Assembly (NCBI GenBank): GCA_022579005.1
Contig: MU401505.1
Coordinates: 62,001-126,000, forward strand
Length of the DNA stretch: 64,000 bases
Source: Poronia punctata
Lineage: Eukaryota > Ascomycota > Sordariomycetes > Xylariales > Xylariaceae
Direction of reading: 5' to 3'
The translations under genes were made by a program, and so were the position numbers. Shown piece by piece: positions 16,177 through 28,290 of the stretch; position 1 is the stretch's first letter, and each line of letters opens with the position of its first letter. The notes under the pieces were generated by a model. It saw only the letters and a list, made by a program, of their open reading frames with translations. It searched no databases and was not told the origin of the DNA.

Positions 16177-19100
16177 ATGACTTTCTTCTTGCCTGGAGGT
16201 AATGATGTGTACGTTACACATACCCGAGAAGGAAGGCCTGCGCTAGCCCGGGGAAAATCCGAAATACTCAGGAAGGATTTCGGATTCGACATCCTGGGCC
16301 AGACCTTTGGTATTCCTTCCCGGCGAGCTTACGAACAGCAAGAACGACGACCAAGCATCAGGCGGAATTCCAGTATTAAGTCCCAAAGTACCGGCGTGAT
16401 CACAGCTCCAACAACGCCCCGACGAGGTAGATCCAGAAATAGAGCCGATGAAAATAACCTTGAGACCCTAGAAAAGGAGATTGATTTACCAGCCGCTTGT
16501 TGTAAACCTGGCAGCATATGGTCTTGCTCCACGCCCGTGCCTCCTGCCCTCCGAAAAGGTGTTAGAGACGGTAGCTCGGTGCCCTGCCAGAATCCAGTCG
16601 CTCGTGGCTCACATCCTCCCTTCCCACAGCCTCGAACATTTGTACCCCCTCCTCCTCCACCTCCACCACCACCGGCTTTTGTAGGTTGGCAAAACCATGG
16701 GGTGCTATATGGTAATGGAACCTCCTTGCCAACGAGCTATCCGAATACGGCTCCAGGAACCGCTCATACACCTGCTAATCCTCCACCGTTCGCTTCGTCT
16801 ACCGGTGTGCCTGCTGGAATCCAACAATGGGGGCATCCACTTCATCAGGGGCCACCTCAGTATTCGAATCGACCTGTGGCTGTACCAATACAGCCAGTAC
16901 CAAATACGCACCTGTTCAACAATCCAGCTCATCCGTATCCGTCCATTCCGTTCAACATACCACCGACCCACGGTGGTGACACTTGTAACATACCGCCACC
17001 ACCTCCCCCTCCCCCACCGCAAGTCTGGCCGAAAGCCCAACCCATGGTGACCGGCCATGTGATACCAATTCCGAATGGCACAGACCAGGCTAGGGGCCCG
17101 CACAGAGAAGCCAGAGAAGTCGAGCGATCTGAGCACAGAAAGCCAACATTACGGAAGAGTGACGCAGACGTCGACATGGAGGATATTGGCAAGCGCATTC
17201 GCCACGTTCATATTTGTGCAGGATGTGGAAGAAAACGATCCAGAGGCTACCAACGGGATAACCCCTTGAAAAGGGGTGAGATCCCAGTGATTGCATACTG
17301 CCACAGCTGCGTGCACCAGGCCGGAGGTAACGATTCTGAAGTTTCTCAGTCAAAAGTCGCTGGCGACGCCAGATTGAGTAAAGTGAGTACTGAGCAGATG
17401 GGTTATGCTTGACTGTTTCCACGTGTTAACAGATATGCCGCAGCACCGAACACGACGAGCTGCCTCGTCTCGTAATACGGACGAAGGTCGGAAAATAGCT
17501 AGTGGCAAGTACATCTACAAGGAGGCTCGCCACAGCCCTCGAATGGTCCAAAGACGCAGTCGGTTCGGATTCCTTTCTAAGCTCTTCTCTCGTCAAGCTC
17601 GTCCCAGTCGTGGATTCCAGTATGCCAGCTCGGACTCCTCAGGGGAGATCCTGAGATCGAGCATTTCTTCATCAGCCACCGATCCCTCCATAGCTGCTTC
17701 GTCTTTGAGGCTTCCAACCCGAACGACCCGTCGCAGAACACGAAGAATTTCAACAGGAAGCAGCAATGTCCAGGTGGGAGGCGGAGCGTGTATCCAGCCT
17801 CGAGAAAGGGTTGGTCATACGTACACATACGAGGGGAAAAGGCAGTCCCTCGTACCCGGAGAGGCAGTGGGTAGAGATATTAGGGGAAAGACCAACAATC
17901 CGACCTCTCACAAAGCGCAAGGTATCAGCCAGCCTCGAAGTCGGATTCCTCGGCCTCGGCCAATTCCCCCGCCAATCGACGTTGGCATCCGCAATCATGC
18001 ATATGTCGAGGCGCCGGCTTCTGAAGAACTGAGCACGCCGCCTCGGAGTCCAGACACATATGTGACGGAAACACTGGGCACACCGAGCACGCTTAAAAAA
18101 TCCAAGACTCCCACTATACCTATCACACCTAGTGCACTAAATCCCTCGAAGTCACCAAGCACACCGGAGGCACCGGAGGCACCGGAGGCAACGGAAGCAC
18201 CGGAAGCACCGGCGGGCACTAGAGTCATGGCAAGCTCCTGCTCGATGCATGTAGAGTGTCAAACTTCGTCTGAATTATCTGACCTGGCTGGACCTATGGC
18301 TGGACCAGAATCCAGTGAGGGTAGCAAACAGCGGCGAACCAAAGACCAAGGGCCCGTACCAGCAAGACATGACCCAATTGCCATACCTGAAGGCAGTGAA
18401 GGCTCTCATCGAATGAAACCTCGCAGGAAGAGGGTTTCAAGGATGTCAGTAGCCGAAAAGTCGACGAATGCCTGGGAAGAGGGCCCTGCGAGGCCGGAAG
18501 CCCGATCTGAGACTGGCGTCTACACTAGAGAGGCTCAAAGTCCACCCAAGCGTAATCAGGAGTCTGGCACCGGTATTTACGCCGAAGAGCCTCATCCTTC
18601 ACCCAGGCGCAAATACGAGTTCAATCCAGAGGGTCCGCCTCCTTCGCGCCCATTCACCCAACCTAAAAACTCAGGTTGGTGGTCACCGCACCGAACAGCC
18701 CCGCACGGGTCAACGAACCGCAGAACTTCACCCATCCGAGATGAGCCACCAACGCCGCCCGATGTACCATATGTTGGCTTTGGCCATGCGCCTTACGTTT
18801 TTGTCAGTGACTCATGGTCTGGATATCAGTCGGAGATGGAGCGGGAGGTGGAGGAGCTTGTGGAGGAGCTCGCGGAGCGAGACCTGGCGGCAGCGGGTAA
18901 GCTCTTCGATAGCTTTTCACATACAATGGGTGGCTCGATGACCTCGACCTTCCCGCTGCCTAGCTTTCTAACGACAAGTACCATGTCGATAGTAAGCTAC
19001 GATTCCGACTCTGAATCTCAATCGGGTGAACCCAGTGGCCCTGCCGTGGCTGCAAGACAAATTGGTGCGTTTAAAAGACATTTCAATATGCATTGCCGTG

Positions 19101-19330
19101 GTATTATATATAGCTTACTGACAGTCTGTCTAGAGTTCTCCAGCGAATCCGAGAGACGATCGAAATTGGGGACGTCGCGCACCCCTGATGCCGCCTTTGA
19201 AGGCACTAAGAGCGACTCGTGTGACAACGAGTCTACATATTGTCCGTCACCTGTTGGATCCTCCATGGTGGGCCACACAGGCCACTCGACGGACGATTTT
19301 GTGCGAAGTCGAAACGCTCACGAGAGTTAG
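16177..19330 (+). CDS. Proline-rich protein with CxxC...CxxC zinc-ribbon-like motif; possible alternative splicing
   Basis: Not recognised beyond general features. The preferred model has exons 16177..17377, 17433..19064 and 19134..19330, giving 1009 residues. The start MTFFLPGGNDVYVTH is followed by a basic Ser/Arg region. Two polyproline runs of about nine or ten residues (near 150-160 and 270-280) could bind profilin, SH3 or WW domains. A motif CAGCGRKRSRGY...YCHSC at about 347-380 has two CxxC pairs, suggesting a small metal-binding ribbon. The second half is disordered, with a 9-base repeat encoding Pro-Glu-Ala units near 18164-18212, and an acidic coiled-coil-like segment EMEREVEELVEELAER. 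The second intron (19065..19133, 69 bases) is in phase and has a TACTGAC branch-like site. The first intron has two donors, GTAAAG at 17378 and GTGAGT at 17383. Only the first keeps the long frame; the second ends after 21 further codons (423 residues). Confidence 0.78.
18164..18212 (+). repeat. Nine-base in-frame repeat encoding Pro-Glu-Ala
   Basis: About five copies of a CACCGGAGG-type unit encode PEAPEAPEATEAPEAP within the disordered half of the proline-rich protein. Later copies drift to GGAAG. It is a coding minisatellite likely to vary in length between strains. Confidence 0.85.
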
Positions 19331-20120
19331 ACACCACGAAGACTGGCCATCGACATTGTCTCTAAAGAGGGCCATGTTTGGCCTTCTCCGGAGCGTTTGC
19401 GAGTAACGGATCGATAGCATCCGGTGTAAAAATCAGATGCTACTTGAACCCCGAAAGCGAAAAGCGTTGTTGCCAATGTATGCTGCCCGGGCATATCATT
19501 GCGATGTGTTTCCCTCCAAGAAAACAGTTCAATACTACCACAGAAGAGGGAAAGAAGTAGAGAGATGAAAAGGATGTTGAAATATTTATATGTGACTAAA
19601 ATGCTTTTCTTTTAGCCTGCCTGGCTCTGTTCGGTGCTCTGTTAGTTGCTCTGTTAGTTGCTGAGTCTCCTGCTAGACCACGAATGTATATGTACTCGAG
19701 AGAGAGAGAGTGAGAGAAAAATGACCCCGAAACGACTAACCCAGCGAAGGAAAGGTCATTTATGTACTAGTACAGCTATACCAACGTGACGAGAAAGTTG
19801 GCAATAGAGGGAGGCCAAACTTTGATAAACGTCAATTGCATGAATAGTAATTGCTTATAGCTGAAAAACAAATGTACAGGTACTCCTTGCAATATCTATC
19901 CTGATTCCTGTGTTGTTTTTGCATTGCCAGTACCATTGGAAGACCGCTCGTTACTGCTTCGTAACAAACAAATGGACATTCTCCTTGTATTATCTATTGT
20001 TCAATACCTATCCGGGAGATTTGTGTCTTGATCAGATGATCCTAACTAATGCTGCGTTACACAACGACATAGGGTGATACTGCCTCAAGTGATTCCACAG
20101 ATGGGGAATAAGCTGTTATA
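19331..20120. other. Intergenic between the proline-rich gene and tRNA-Thr
   Basis: Mostly the 3' region of the upstream gene. Small tandem copies of CTCTGTTAGTTG occur near 19638-19660 and a GA-rich run near 19698-19718. Short frames such as 19378..19560 lack support. No other feature is seen. Confidence 0.55.
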
Positions 20121-20192
20121 GCCCGCTTGGCTCACCGGTAGAGCGCCTCACTAGTAATGAGGAGGCAACTGGTTCGACTCCAGTAGTGGGCA
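20121..20192 (+). tRNA. tRNA-Thr, anticodon AGU
   Basis: A complete 72-base cloverleaf without an intron. The acceptor stem pairs GCCCGCT with AGTGGGC (one G-U), with discriminator A at 20192. The D arm has GCTC/GAGC. The anticodon stem CCTCA/TGAGG encloses loop CTAGTAA, giving anticodon AGT (ACU and, as inosine, other ACN threonine codons). The T arm ACTGG-TTCGACT-CCAGT carries the internal B box GGTTCGACTCC. A T-run follows at once. It is transcribed by RNA polymerase III. Confidence 0.97.
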
Positions 20193-20638
20193 ATTGTTTT
20201 TCTTTTGTTGTGCTCTGTTCTTTTTTTATATAAGTTTGTTTCCCAGGTATTTCCTTTGGGCTTTTTTCCCCCTTTGTTTTACTTGTACATAAGGTAGTTT
20301 AGTTGGTATCATTTTTATGGGCATATTGGCACCCGGAATAAATACCTGCGTTGGTTTGCGTTTGGTAACATATTATATATCAAGCTTAAAAAACATCATC
20401 ATCACTGCCGGTTGGATCAATTGTTTGCCCTAATACAAGTAGTAGAGAAAGAAAATTCATTCATTTGTTCACTTTTTTACACTATGCGCCCGTGCTCTAA
20501 TAACAAGGCGGCTATTGCTTTTTTGTCTTCCTGGAATTCCATCCGAAATTACACGTGAGCACTGCTGGGATATTCTGCAAATGGGTATACTCCGAGACTA
20601 TGGAGGAAGGGACAAATCGTAGGGAAAAAAACTGCCCG
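20193..20638. other. Intergenic between tRNA-Thr and the STT3 3' end
   Basis: A/T-rich, with several T-runs after the tRNA terminator and CATCATCATCAC near 20394. It likely includes the STT3 3' untranslated region. No gene is seen. Confidence 0.55.
20196..20206 (+). terminator. RNA polymerase III terminator of tRNA-Thr
   Basis: GTTTTTCTTTT begins four bases after the mature tRNA end. A run of five T is the usual Pol III stop signal. Confidence 0.8.
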
Positions 20639-23173
20639 CTATTCTACTCTGAGAACCCTGGGGCCACGCTTCTTGCTGGCCTTCTTCTTCTTGTTGCCCT
20701 TCTCAAACGAAGCGGCGGCGGCGTGGTCTCGTCCCAGGTTGTCGAGGTCTTTGACCTTGTAAATTCGAATAATCCAATTCTCTGATGTGTAGGCCTCCTC
20801 CAGTGTGTTGAGGGTAGGACCTTGATCAGGAAGTCGCACACCGCGTACGCGATCTTGGGCTTGTCCCGGTGGGAACATGGTGGCATAGTTGTAGTACGAC
20901 ATCTTGTACCTGTTTGTCGTCATCAGCATATGGTCCGGACAATTCACCACGGGCAATCAACTTACATCAGACTATTCTTCATCGTCTCAGTGGCTTCGCC
21001 ATCGACCCTATACTCGCCACGAGGAGTGAAGAAATCGCGCTCCTTTACCTCATCCGGCCAGATGCCCTCGGCAATTCTCACCATCCACAAGAACTTGTTG
21101 ATGTCGTCGCCCGAGTAGCCGAGGAGACCACCAAAGACAACAAGGACATAGTCAACCTCATGCTGGCGCATAATCGAGTAGCTAACCTCTTCACTAGAGC
21201 TCATGGCCTTGCCAACGGTGGCAATGTGAGTGTTGTTCCACGTGTTATTATCGACAAGGGTTGGGCGGTCAGCCATTCCACCGATCTGATAACCGTAGTC
21301 CCACCACGACATGATCTTGGCATCTTCCTTGGTATTCTGCCGAAGCCACTGGTAGGCCTCGCGGTAATCGTCGATGATGTGCTGGCTTCCATCCGGCAAC
21401 CGACTTGCGAGCACCACCGACGGGGATGAGTAAGCATTCGACGTGACCCAAGTACAATGCTGGACGAAGATCAGGAGGAAGACCGACATGCAGCCAGCAA
21501 TGAATGCCTTGGACAAGACGGTGTAAATGCCAACAACGGGCTTGGAAGTGGACCTCAGTCCACCTGCCTTGGCTGCTTTCTTCTCCGTCGCATCTTCCTC
21601 GCCAACGGGAACCTCGGGGGATTTGTACTGGAGATACGCATCGAGGAGCTGGGAGGCTGCAATCGCCGCGGCGACGCACACAACCGGCGTGAGAGTGAGC
21701 ATCAGACGCACCATGACGCCAGCGAAATAGCTGCCGAACAGAGCATATACTATGATAAAGACATGCTCATCCTCGAGCTTCTGGAAGCACAAGTAGACAC
21801 CAGCCGGGAAGAGCCAGATCAACATGTTGAGGTCGAAGAAGAAAGCCGGCCAGGCGGTGGGTTGATGTTCCGAGACGGATGCAATAATAGGGATGTGGAT
21901 TTTGGCGTATCCCGTGTCCCAAAGAGAGTAGAAACGACCAGACCAGGGCGCAATGTAGCCGCCGGCCGTGAGTCCCACCAGGCCTAGCAGACCAGCACCG
22001 AAAATGCCGCCCAAGCCTACATACAAGAAGGTCTGGAACTGTCGGCTCGGGATGGCCGACCGGACATATTCAAGGAACGCGACAAGCTGGAGGAAGCCGA
22101 ATATACCTAATAGGATATTAGCAAAGTCTTGTAGACATGGTGTCGAGATGTAATGAAATATTTACCTAGAGCGGGCATGTGTTCGCTGGTACGAACAGGC
22201 AAGAAACCAACAAAGGGAATCTGCATGCTAGCTAGCGTCCCCAGTGCATACCAAGTGGTGTATGCGACATAGAGGCGCATGCTGAATCTGCCCATACAGA
22301 CAAGAACGAATGCATGGAGAGGGACCAGACAGGTAATGAAGGCATAACCACCCCATGAAGCAACCATGTAGCCGTAGAAGAGGGCGCAGAGAGCACCCCA
22401 AAGCATAGAGCCCAGCTTCAAAGCTTTAATCCAGAGGTAGAAGGTGAAGACCAGAAGGAAGATGGCGATGGCCTCGTTATCATAGGAACCGGCAACTGAT
22501 CGTGATATGTAGCCGGGCGTGATGCCCATGAAAACGGCCGCGAGTAGACCGGCAGAGGACGAGGTCGTCATCTCATTGGTAAGGAGGTAGGCAGCGTAAG
22601 CAGTCAGGCCTGAAAATGCCGGAGCTAGGAGTACGCAGATGTTCCGGATGTCGACAGGGACGGTCAAGAATCGGAGTATGTGGTAAATGACGCCGCTGGT
22701 GACCATGAGACCTGGGTACAGAGTACCGCCCGTCACACGCCCCAGGGGATGCCAGGTTCGGTCGTCGAACCAGTCCCAGAACTGGTAGAAGCCATTCGCG
22801 ACGAGGTATTTGGTAGCTCGAAAGTTAAACCATGGATCAACTAGTCGGAAGTCAGTAGGTAGAACCATGATCCAGGGGGGGGACACGTTTGGATCTTACA
22901 CTCGTGGATGATACTCTCGAAACCTATGGGGAAACAACAGAACGTATCAAGTTAGCCAATGTCGAAACGGACGATCCTCCAGTTCAGTTGTCTCTTAGTG
23001 GTTATGGCCAAGGTATAAGGGAACCTACGTATGACGGAGAAGAGACGGCTCGCGACGGCAGTGGCTGCAATGAGAGCCAGGATAATGACCTTTAACAACG
23101 TCTTTGTGCTCTGATTCCTGCCGACCGAGACCAGCAGCCCGGCAGGAGAGCTGGCGTCCTTCGCGACGGCCAT
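20639..23173 (-). CDS. STT3: Oligosaccharyltransferase catalytic subunit STT3
   Basis: Catalytic subunit of the ER oligosaccharyltransferase that moves the dolichol-linked glycan onto Asn-X-Ser/Thr of nascent proteins; a polytopic membrane protein of 751 residues. There are five exons on the minus strand: 23173..23029, 22923..22900 (24 bases), 22840..22166, 22106..20966 and 20909..20639. The joins rebuild VIRFESIIHEFDPWFNFR, MPALGIFGF and SLMYKMSYYN. The DPWFNFR motif carries the first catalytic Asp. The SVSEHQP loop is near residue 358. WWDYG (549-553) recognises the acceptor sequon. The NNTWNNTH sequon region and the basic C-terminus KKKKASKKRG follow. The length matches filamentous fungal STT3. 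The second exon is unusually small and its length is a multiple of three. Confidence 0.96.
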
Positions 23174-24841
23174 TGTGAGAGGATGCGACGATGCGACAAT
23201 TAGATTGCTGAACGGCGTCGCATCTATAATACCATGGATGAACGATGTATAACTGAGCGGTGAAGGTGGTCAGGACAGAAACAGGAAGCTGTTCAATTCA
23301 CACTCCCATGTTTGCTTGAACATTGATGCTTCCAGTTTGTTACCCACTTGTGTCGTTGACAATAGGCTGTAGGCCAAGAATCAACTCCCTGTATTTCAGG
23401 TCTGGTAGGAGAGGACAGCTGTAGCTTTCAACCGACCCGTAATTTGGAGACAGGTACGCAGGTACATAAAACAATGGAGGCTTATTTGGCGCGCTTTATT
23501 GAAGCTTATCTTGTTACGGGATGGTACCTTGATATCGGGGGCTATTATCGATCCCGGTGTTTAACTAGATTATATAATCGGCCAGGTATGGAACTACCTG
23601 GCTGCATTACCTCATCGTTACATCTTCAAACTACTTGTACGTGTACAAGTGCACATATTGGTAAACATAGATTTATAGTAAAGCGACAACGGTTAGGTAG
23701 AGAAATGCGCTATGGCACAATTCTGTAGGTAAATTGATAGTATATTCTGGCATAATATATATATGCCTTGCACTATGTGTCAACCTTATAGCGCAATATA
23801 TAACTCATATCGTACTTGGTGCAAAGCACATTGGCATGTCACTATAAAAAGGGAAATCATGAGGCGTTTGCAACAGGTGCTGCTACAACATGTCCTGGGG
23901 TTTTGAATGTTATAAGTATCTGGCTTTTCTGTCATCCATTCGTACAAAGAAACCTGATGCTTATAATACGCAGGGAGGTCCAGAAACTTTAGCCTGACCA
24001 GGCAAAACACAAATACTATCCTGCTCAGTGTGACCCATGAGCCCTAAGCAGGCAAATCGATGTGACAGACACTACCATATCTTGTAGATTTCAGATTCCA
24101 TTCCTATGGTCGGCAAAGTACATTGGCTACAGAGAATATCCGCCACGGATGCATCAAAATTAGGTAGTCAGAAAGGTCAGTCTACGCCTTAAGCATGTGG
24201 CTGCTAAAGTGCTAGTCTAAGATCCGGCCAGGTATCAGCTTCGCCCCAAAACCTGGGGGCGGCTTGTAAGCAATATATACCTGTCCCGCAGAAGGCAATA
24301 TATGAGACGGACTTTGGCTCCTCTCATTGTCCCTCTGGCAGTTCCACATACCTAGGCGCAAATCCCTTTCCAATACGACATCTCTTCCGTAGATGTGAAT
24401 ATAGCTACAAAAGCTACAAACAGAGGGACTTTGTTCGGGTTGGATCCTCGAAAAATAATGGGCAAACACATATTTGCAAAAAAAGAACCGACATGAACGT
24501 AAGCTTTTGCATGATTATCCAACGCACGTCTTTCGAAGCGTTGGTAGGTCTGAATTGGTATAAGCATTGGTGTACACGGAGAACGCAAGGAGATCTAAAC
24601 CCAGTAGCTTCCTAAAAAGCGGTACAATCATACAGTCGTGGAGCTCGAGACGAGGGACCGGTGCTGTGGTTGTCAGGGAAAGATGCGCGGCCTAAGAGGT
24701 ACACCGAGCTCCCCTCTCTCCCATTGGAAAACCTCAAGTCTCAGCCTCGGTTCTGAACGTCACTCTGCCCCCCCTCTCCCCTCAATATATCCGATGTTCG
24801 GTTTTATTTTGCACATCTAAAAGTATGTACAGTGTGCTGTA
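23174..24841. other. Intergenic upstream of STT3 and downstream of ATP synthase subunit e
   Basis: The STT3 promoter occupies the left part, with the 3' side of the ATP synthase e gene to the right. Open frames are all below 95 codons and unrelated to known families as far as I can tell. A TATATATA stretch lies at 23756-23763. I see no tRNA. Confidence 0.55.
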
Positions 24842-25264
24842 TTAAGCCTTCTCCTTGTCTAGAGCGATAAGGAACGATTCCAGATCGAATTTCGGGTCGC
24901 TCGGGTCTTGGTGCACTAAGCAATGTCAGTCTATGCAGTCGCTGATGAAGAGACAAGGACAATATAGACCCAACGTACGGGGATTCTTCTCATTGCTTTG
25001 CGCCTTGGAGGCCTTGGATCTGGCAAACTCGGCCTTGGCCTGTTCTATTAACTGCTGCTTGTGTTCATATTCTTTCTTGGCAGCGGCGGCGCGTTGCGAG
25101 GCGTTAATGGATCGCTGGTGAGTGAAGCCGTAGAAGACGCCAAAGGCAAGTGCCGAGTACCGAAGGACCTGCAGTTCGAAAAACGTCAATGATGCTATCT
25201 TCTAATTGCGTATCGGCTCTTCGGGGCGAGTAGTGGCACGTACGTTGACTCCCGAGGATGACAT
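24842..25264 (-). CDS. ATP21: Mitochondrial F1Fo-ATP synthase subunit e
   Basis: Small inner-membrane protein that helps dimerise ATP synthase and shape cristae (yeast Atp21/Tim11). There are three exons: 25264..25244, 25168..24979 and 24915..24842, giving 94 residues with all phases consistent. The N-terminus MSSSGVN joins to VLRYSALAFGVFYGFTHQ, a single membrane helix whose glycine-containing face mediates dimer contacts in this family. An Ala/Lys/Glu-rich helix follows (AAAAKKEYEHKQQLIEQAK), and the C-terminus DPKFDLESFLIALDKEKA is typical of fungal subunit e. The first exon is only seven codons. The gene is divergent from the dynein intermediate chain gene. Confidence 0.93.
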
Positions 25265-26122
25265 TTTGAAGGACGATTTTCGCGCAGCGGGTCGGACGGA
25301 TGAGGGACTTCGAATTCGTTGGGCAAACCGTGAGTCTGGCTGCTACTCTCGCGGATAAGTTTCGAACCGGACCGGAACGATACGTAGAGAATGTGGTATT
25401 AAAGTACAAAGGGGTGACGATGGCGTGGTCCGAGACGGGGAAGTATAATAATGTTATTACCAGGGAAAGCAAGCGAATTAAACGGTCGAAGTCGGGTTAC
25501 TGAAAATTATTAGGCTCGGGAGTCCACGGTACCCATCTGCCTGCTACACGTACAGTACCTTGGCTAGGTACCTTGTTACAGCTTGAAGCTACCGGAGTTT
25601 AACTTACAACAGCCGGGAATCAATGCATCGATTGTATGATAAAACTTGCTTCAGGGCCGCTAAAGTATGTAGTTAAAGGATATTCGTGTCTACAAAGTGG
25701 AGACGGTGACAGGGATCACCAATTAAGACAAGCTTGGATGGGGGACCTGCATCGGCCAAGGATGGTAAGGACATGTGCTTTATGATCGCAAAACAACTGG
25801 ACATCTCATACGAGTAGACAAAACATTAAACATTTCCACGGCCCGGCACACCACGGAAACCGATCAACCCAATAAGCCGGGAGTCAACGTAATCCATTAT
25901 GGAATAGGATACCCTCCTACAGTAATGACCTCCCACTGTTTCGACGCGTCTCAAGTGCTTGACATTGTATACTGCGGGCGCCCCTTTGGTTCCTTCTGTC
26001 CCCTTTTCGCTAGCCAACTAGCCTAACCATCCGTTCGCGTCTCCTCGCTACGAACTACAAGCGAGGAAGATTACTTGCCCAACCCTCATTAGACCGGGCA
26101 ATGGGTCTGGCCCGAACCGACC
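25265..26122. other. Divergent promoter region, ATP synthase e / dynein intermediate chain
   Basis: An 858-base interval shared by two divergent genes. An ACGCGT hexamer occurs at 25944-25949 and the + strand becomes pyrimidine-rich toward the dynein start. Frames here are short and unsupported. Confidence 0.5.
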
Positions 26123-28290
26123 ATGCAACAGAGACGAGATGAGATTCTTGCTAAGAAGGCAAAGCTCGCTGAGCTCAAGCGCCAGAGAGAATTCAGAGCA
26201 AACCAGGCCAATGCTGGGAGGGTGAGCACAGCTGGTCCTAGTGATGTATGCTTGTCTATTGGCGCATTTTGCGCTTACTCTCTGTCTGGACCGGGCTGAC
26301 TTGCATCTTCTCTCGCCAGATAATAGCTCCAATACCTGGGCATATCAACGATCGGAAAAGGGAGATCGAGGACATCATCGGCAGATTAGTAGGCGAGAGT
26401 CGTCCTGGATCAACAACAACCGGTGCCGCATCGCCCCGTCGTGGTAGCCGCCCGAACAGCGTCCTGAGTGGCGGCGAGCTTAGTGCCGCCGAGAACTCGG
26501 AGTATGCCTCGCCTCTCAACGCTCAGCTTGTCGCTGCTCCGCCTCCTCCGCCTCCGCCCCCTCAAGTCTTGACCACTGTTCCTCTCCATACCGTATTCGA
26601 ATTCCCCCCGTCGCCAGTCAAGGAAACTTTCACGTACAGTAAAGGTGTACAGACGACGGATGATTGGACACCGACCACCTCGCGACCCCGGGCGATATCT
26701 GATTTCGACGACGACGACATCCCGGGCCCTGCTACGCCAAGTAAGCGCATGAGCCGACGGGATCGAGGCAGAGAAGAAGAGTTGCGCCAGAACATCAGAA
26801 AGGAAATAGAAGAAGAGCTCAAGGCTGCCCGTGAGCTTGTGGCCGATGGAGTGTTGCCGAATAACTCTGTGGCGGCCTCTAATTTCCCCGCAAGGGCCCT
26901 CTCGGCCGAAGAACTTGCGGCTGTAACGGCCTCGGACGAGTTCGTAGACTTTGTAGAGAGATCGACCAAAGTTATCGAGCGTGCGCTCGATGTCAGCAAC
27001 GAATACGACATCCTGACAGACTACTCATTACAAGCTCATGACCTGGAAGACGAGGATGAGCAGGTTGGAAACACGGGCGGCAAGGGCCGAAGGCGGGTAA
27101 AGGAAATTGTGCAGTTCTACGACGAGCGCTGGTCCAAGAAGCGGATGGTCAGCAGCATCGACTTTTCTCCCAAATACCCGGAGCTTGTACTGGCTTCCTA
27201 CACCAAGAATCCGTCTGCGCCTCACGACCCGGACGGGATTGTTCAGGTGTGGAATCAGCATCTGCATGATCGGCCTGAATTTTTATTTCACGCCCAATCC
27301 GACATCCTCACGGCCAAGTTCTCCCCCTTCCATCCCAACTTGATCATAGGCGGCACCTATTCTGGACAAGTCCTTCTGTGGGATACCCGGGCAAAGGCGG
27401 CGGCCGTCCAGAAGACGCCGCTTACGGGGTCTGGCCATTCACACCCGGTGTATTCTGTCGACATTGTCGGGACACAAAATGCCAATAATATCATATCCGT
27501 CTCAACCGACGGCGCTCTTTGTGTATGGAGTGTGGATATGCTTTCCCAACCGCAGGAGTCGCTAACACTTACGACTCCGCCTCCTAATAAATTCGAAGAT
27601 TTAGCCCCAACCACGATGGCATTCCCGCAAACAGACCCGACCTATTTCTTGGTTGGTTCCGAAGAAGGTCCCATCTACCCCTGCCATCGTTACGACCGCG
27701 CTGGAGCCAAAGCCGGCGTCGACTCGCGCGTCTCTTATAAGGGACACGCCGCACCCGTCATGAGCGTCGATTTCCATCCGGCGCGTGGACCGGTGGACCT
27801 CGGCGATCTTGTGCTCTCGTCGTCCCTGGATTGGTCCGTGAAACTGTGGAAAGTGCGTGCCCCGGCCGCGACGAGCACCATTGTCGAGAGTGCGGGAACT
27901 GCTATATCCCCGCTTCTCGACTTCGTACGCGAGGATGTCGTCTACGATGCCGCATGGTCTCCAGTGCGCCCCGGCGTGTTCGCGCTAGTAGATGGGGCGG
28001 GCTCTCTTGAGCTATGGGATATCACCGTAGAAACGGAAATCCCCGTAGCTAAGATCAGCCCCACTCCCCGCAAGGACGGCCGGCAACATCTGACCAAGAG
28101 CTTGAACAAGGTTGCCTGGGAAACAACAGACGGCAAACGGCTGGCGACGGGTGGCATTGACGCTGTCGTCAGTCTGTTCGAGGTCGGTCCGGACCTGGGC
28201 GGCAAAGAGGCCGTGCGCAACGACGAGTGGGCGAGCGTAAAGAAACTTGTGGCTCGTCTTGAAGCTGCCGGGGCAGGGGTAGTGGTATAA
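26123..28290 (+). CDS. Cytoplasmic dynein 1 intermediate chain (WD40)
   Basis: Scaffold subunit that links dynein heavy chain, light chains and dynactin. There are two exons: 26123..26245 and 26320..28290, giving 697 residues. The intron is phase 0, GTATGC...CGCCAG. The N-terminus MQQRRDEILAKKAKLAELKR is the conserved charged coiled coil that binds dynactin p150. Residues about 55-135 are disordered with a polyproline run. KGVQTT at 149-154 resembles an LC8 light-chain binding motif. A charged region RDRGREEELRQNIRKEIEEELK follows. From about residue 300 the protein is a WD40 propeller (FSPKYPELVLASY, GGTYSGQVLLWD, SVSTDGALCVWS, SSLDWSVKLWK, DGAGSLELWD). The match to the family is strong throughout. 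The gene ends convergently with NUP159. Confidence 0.94.
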
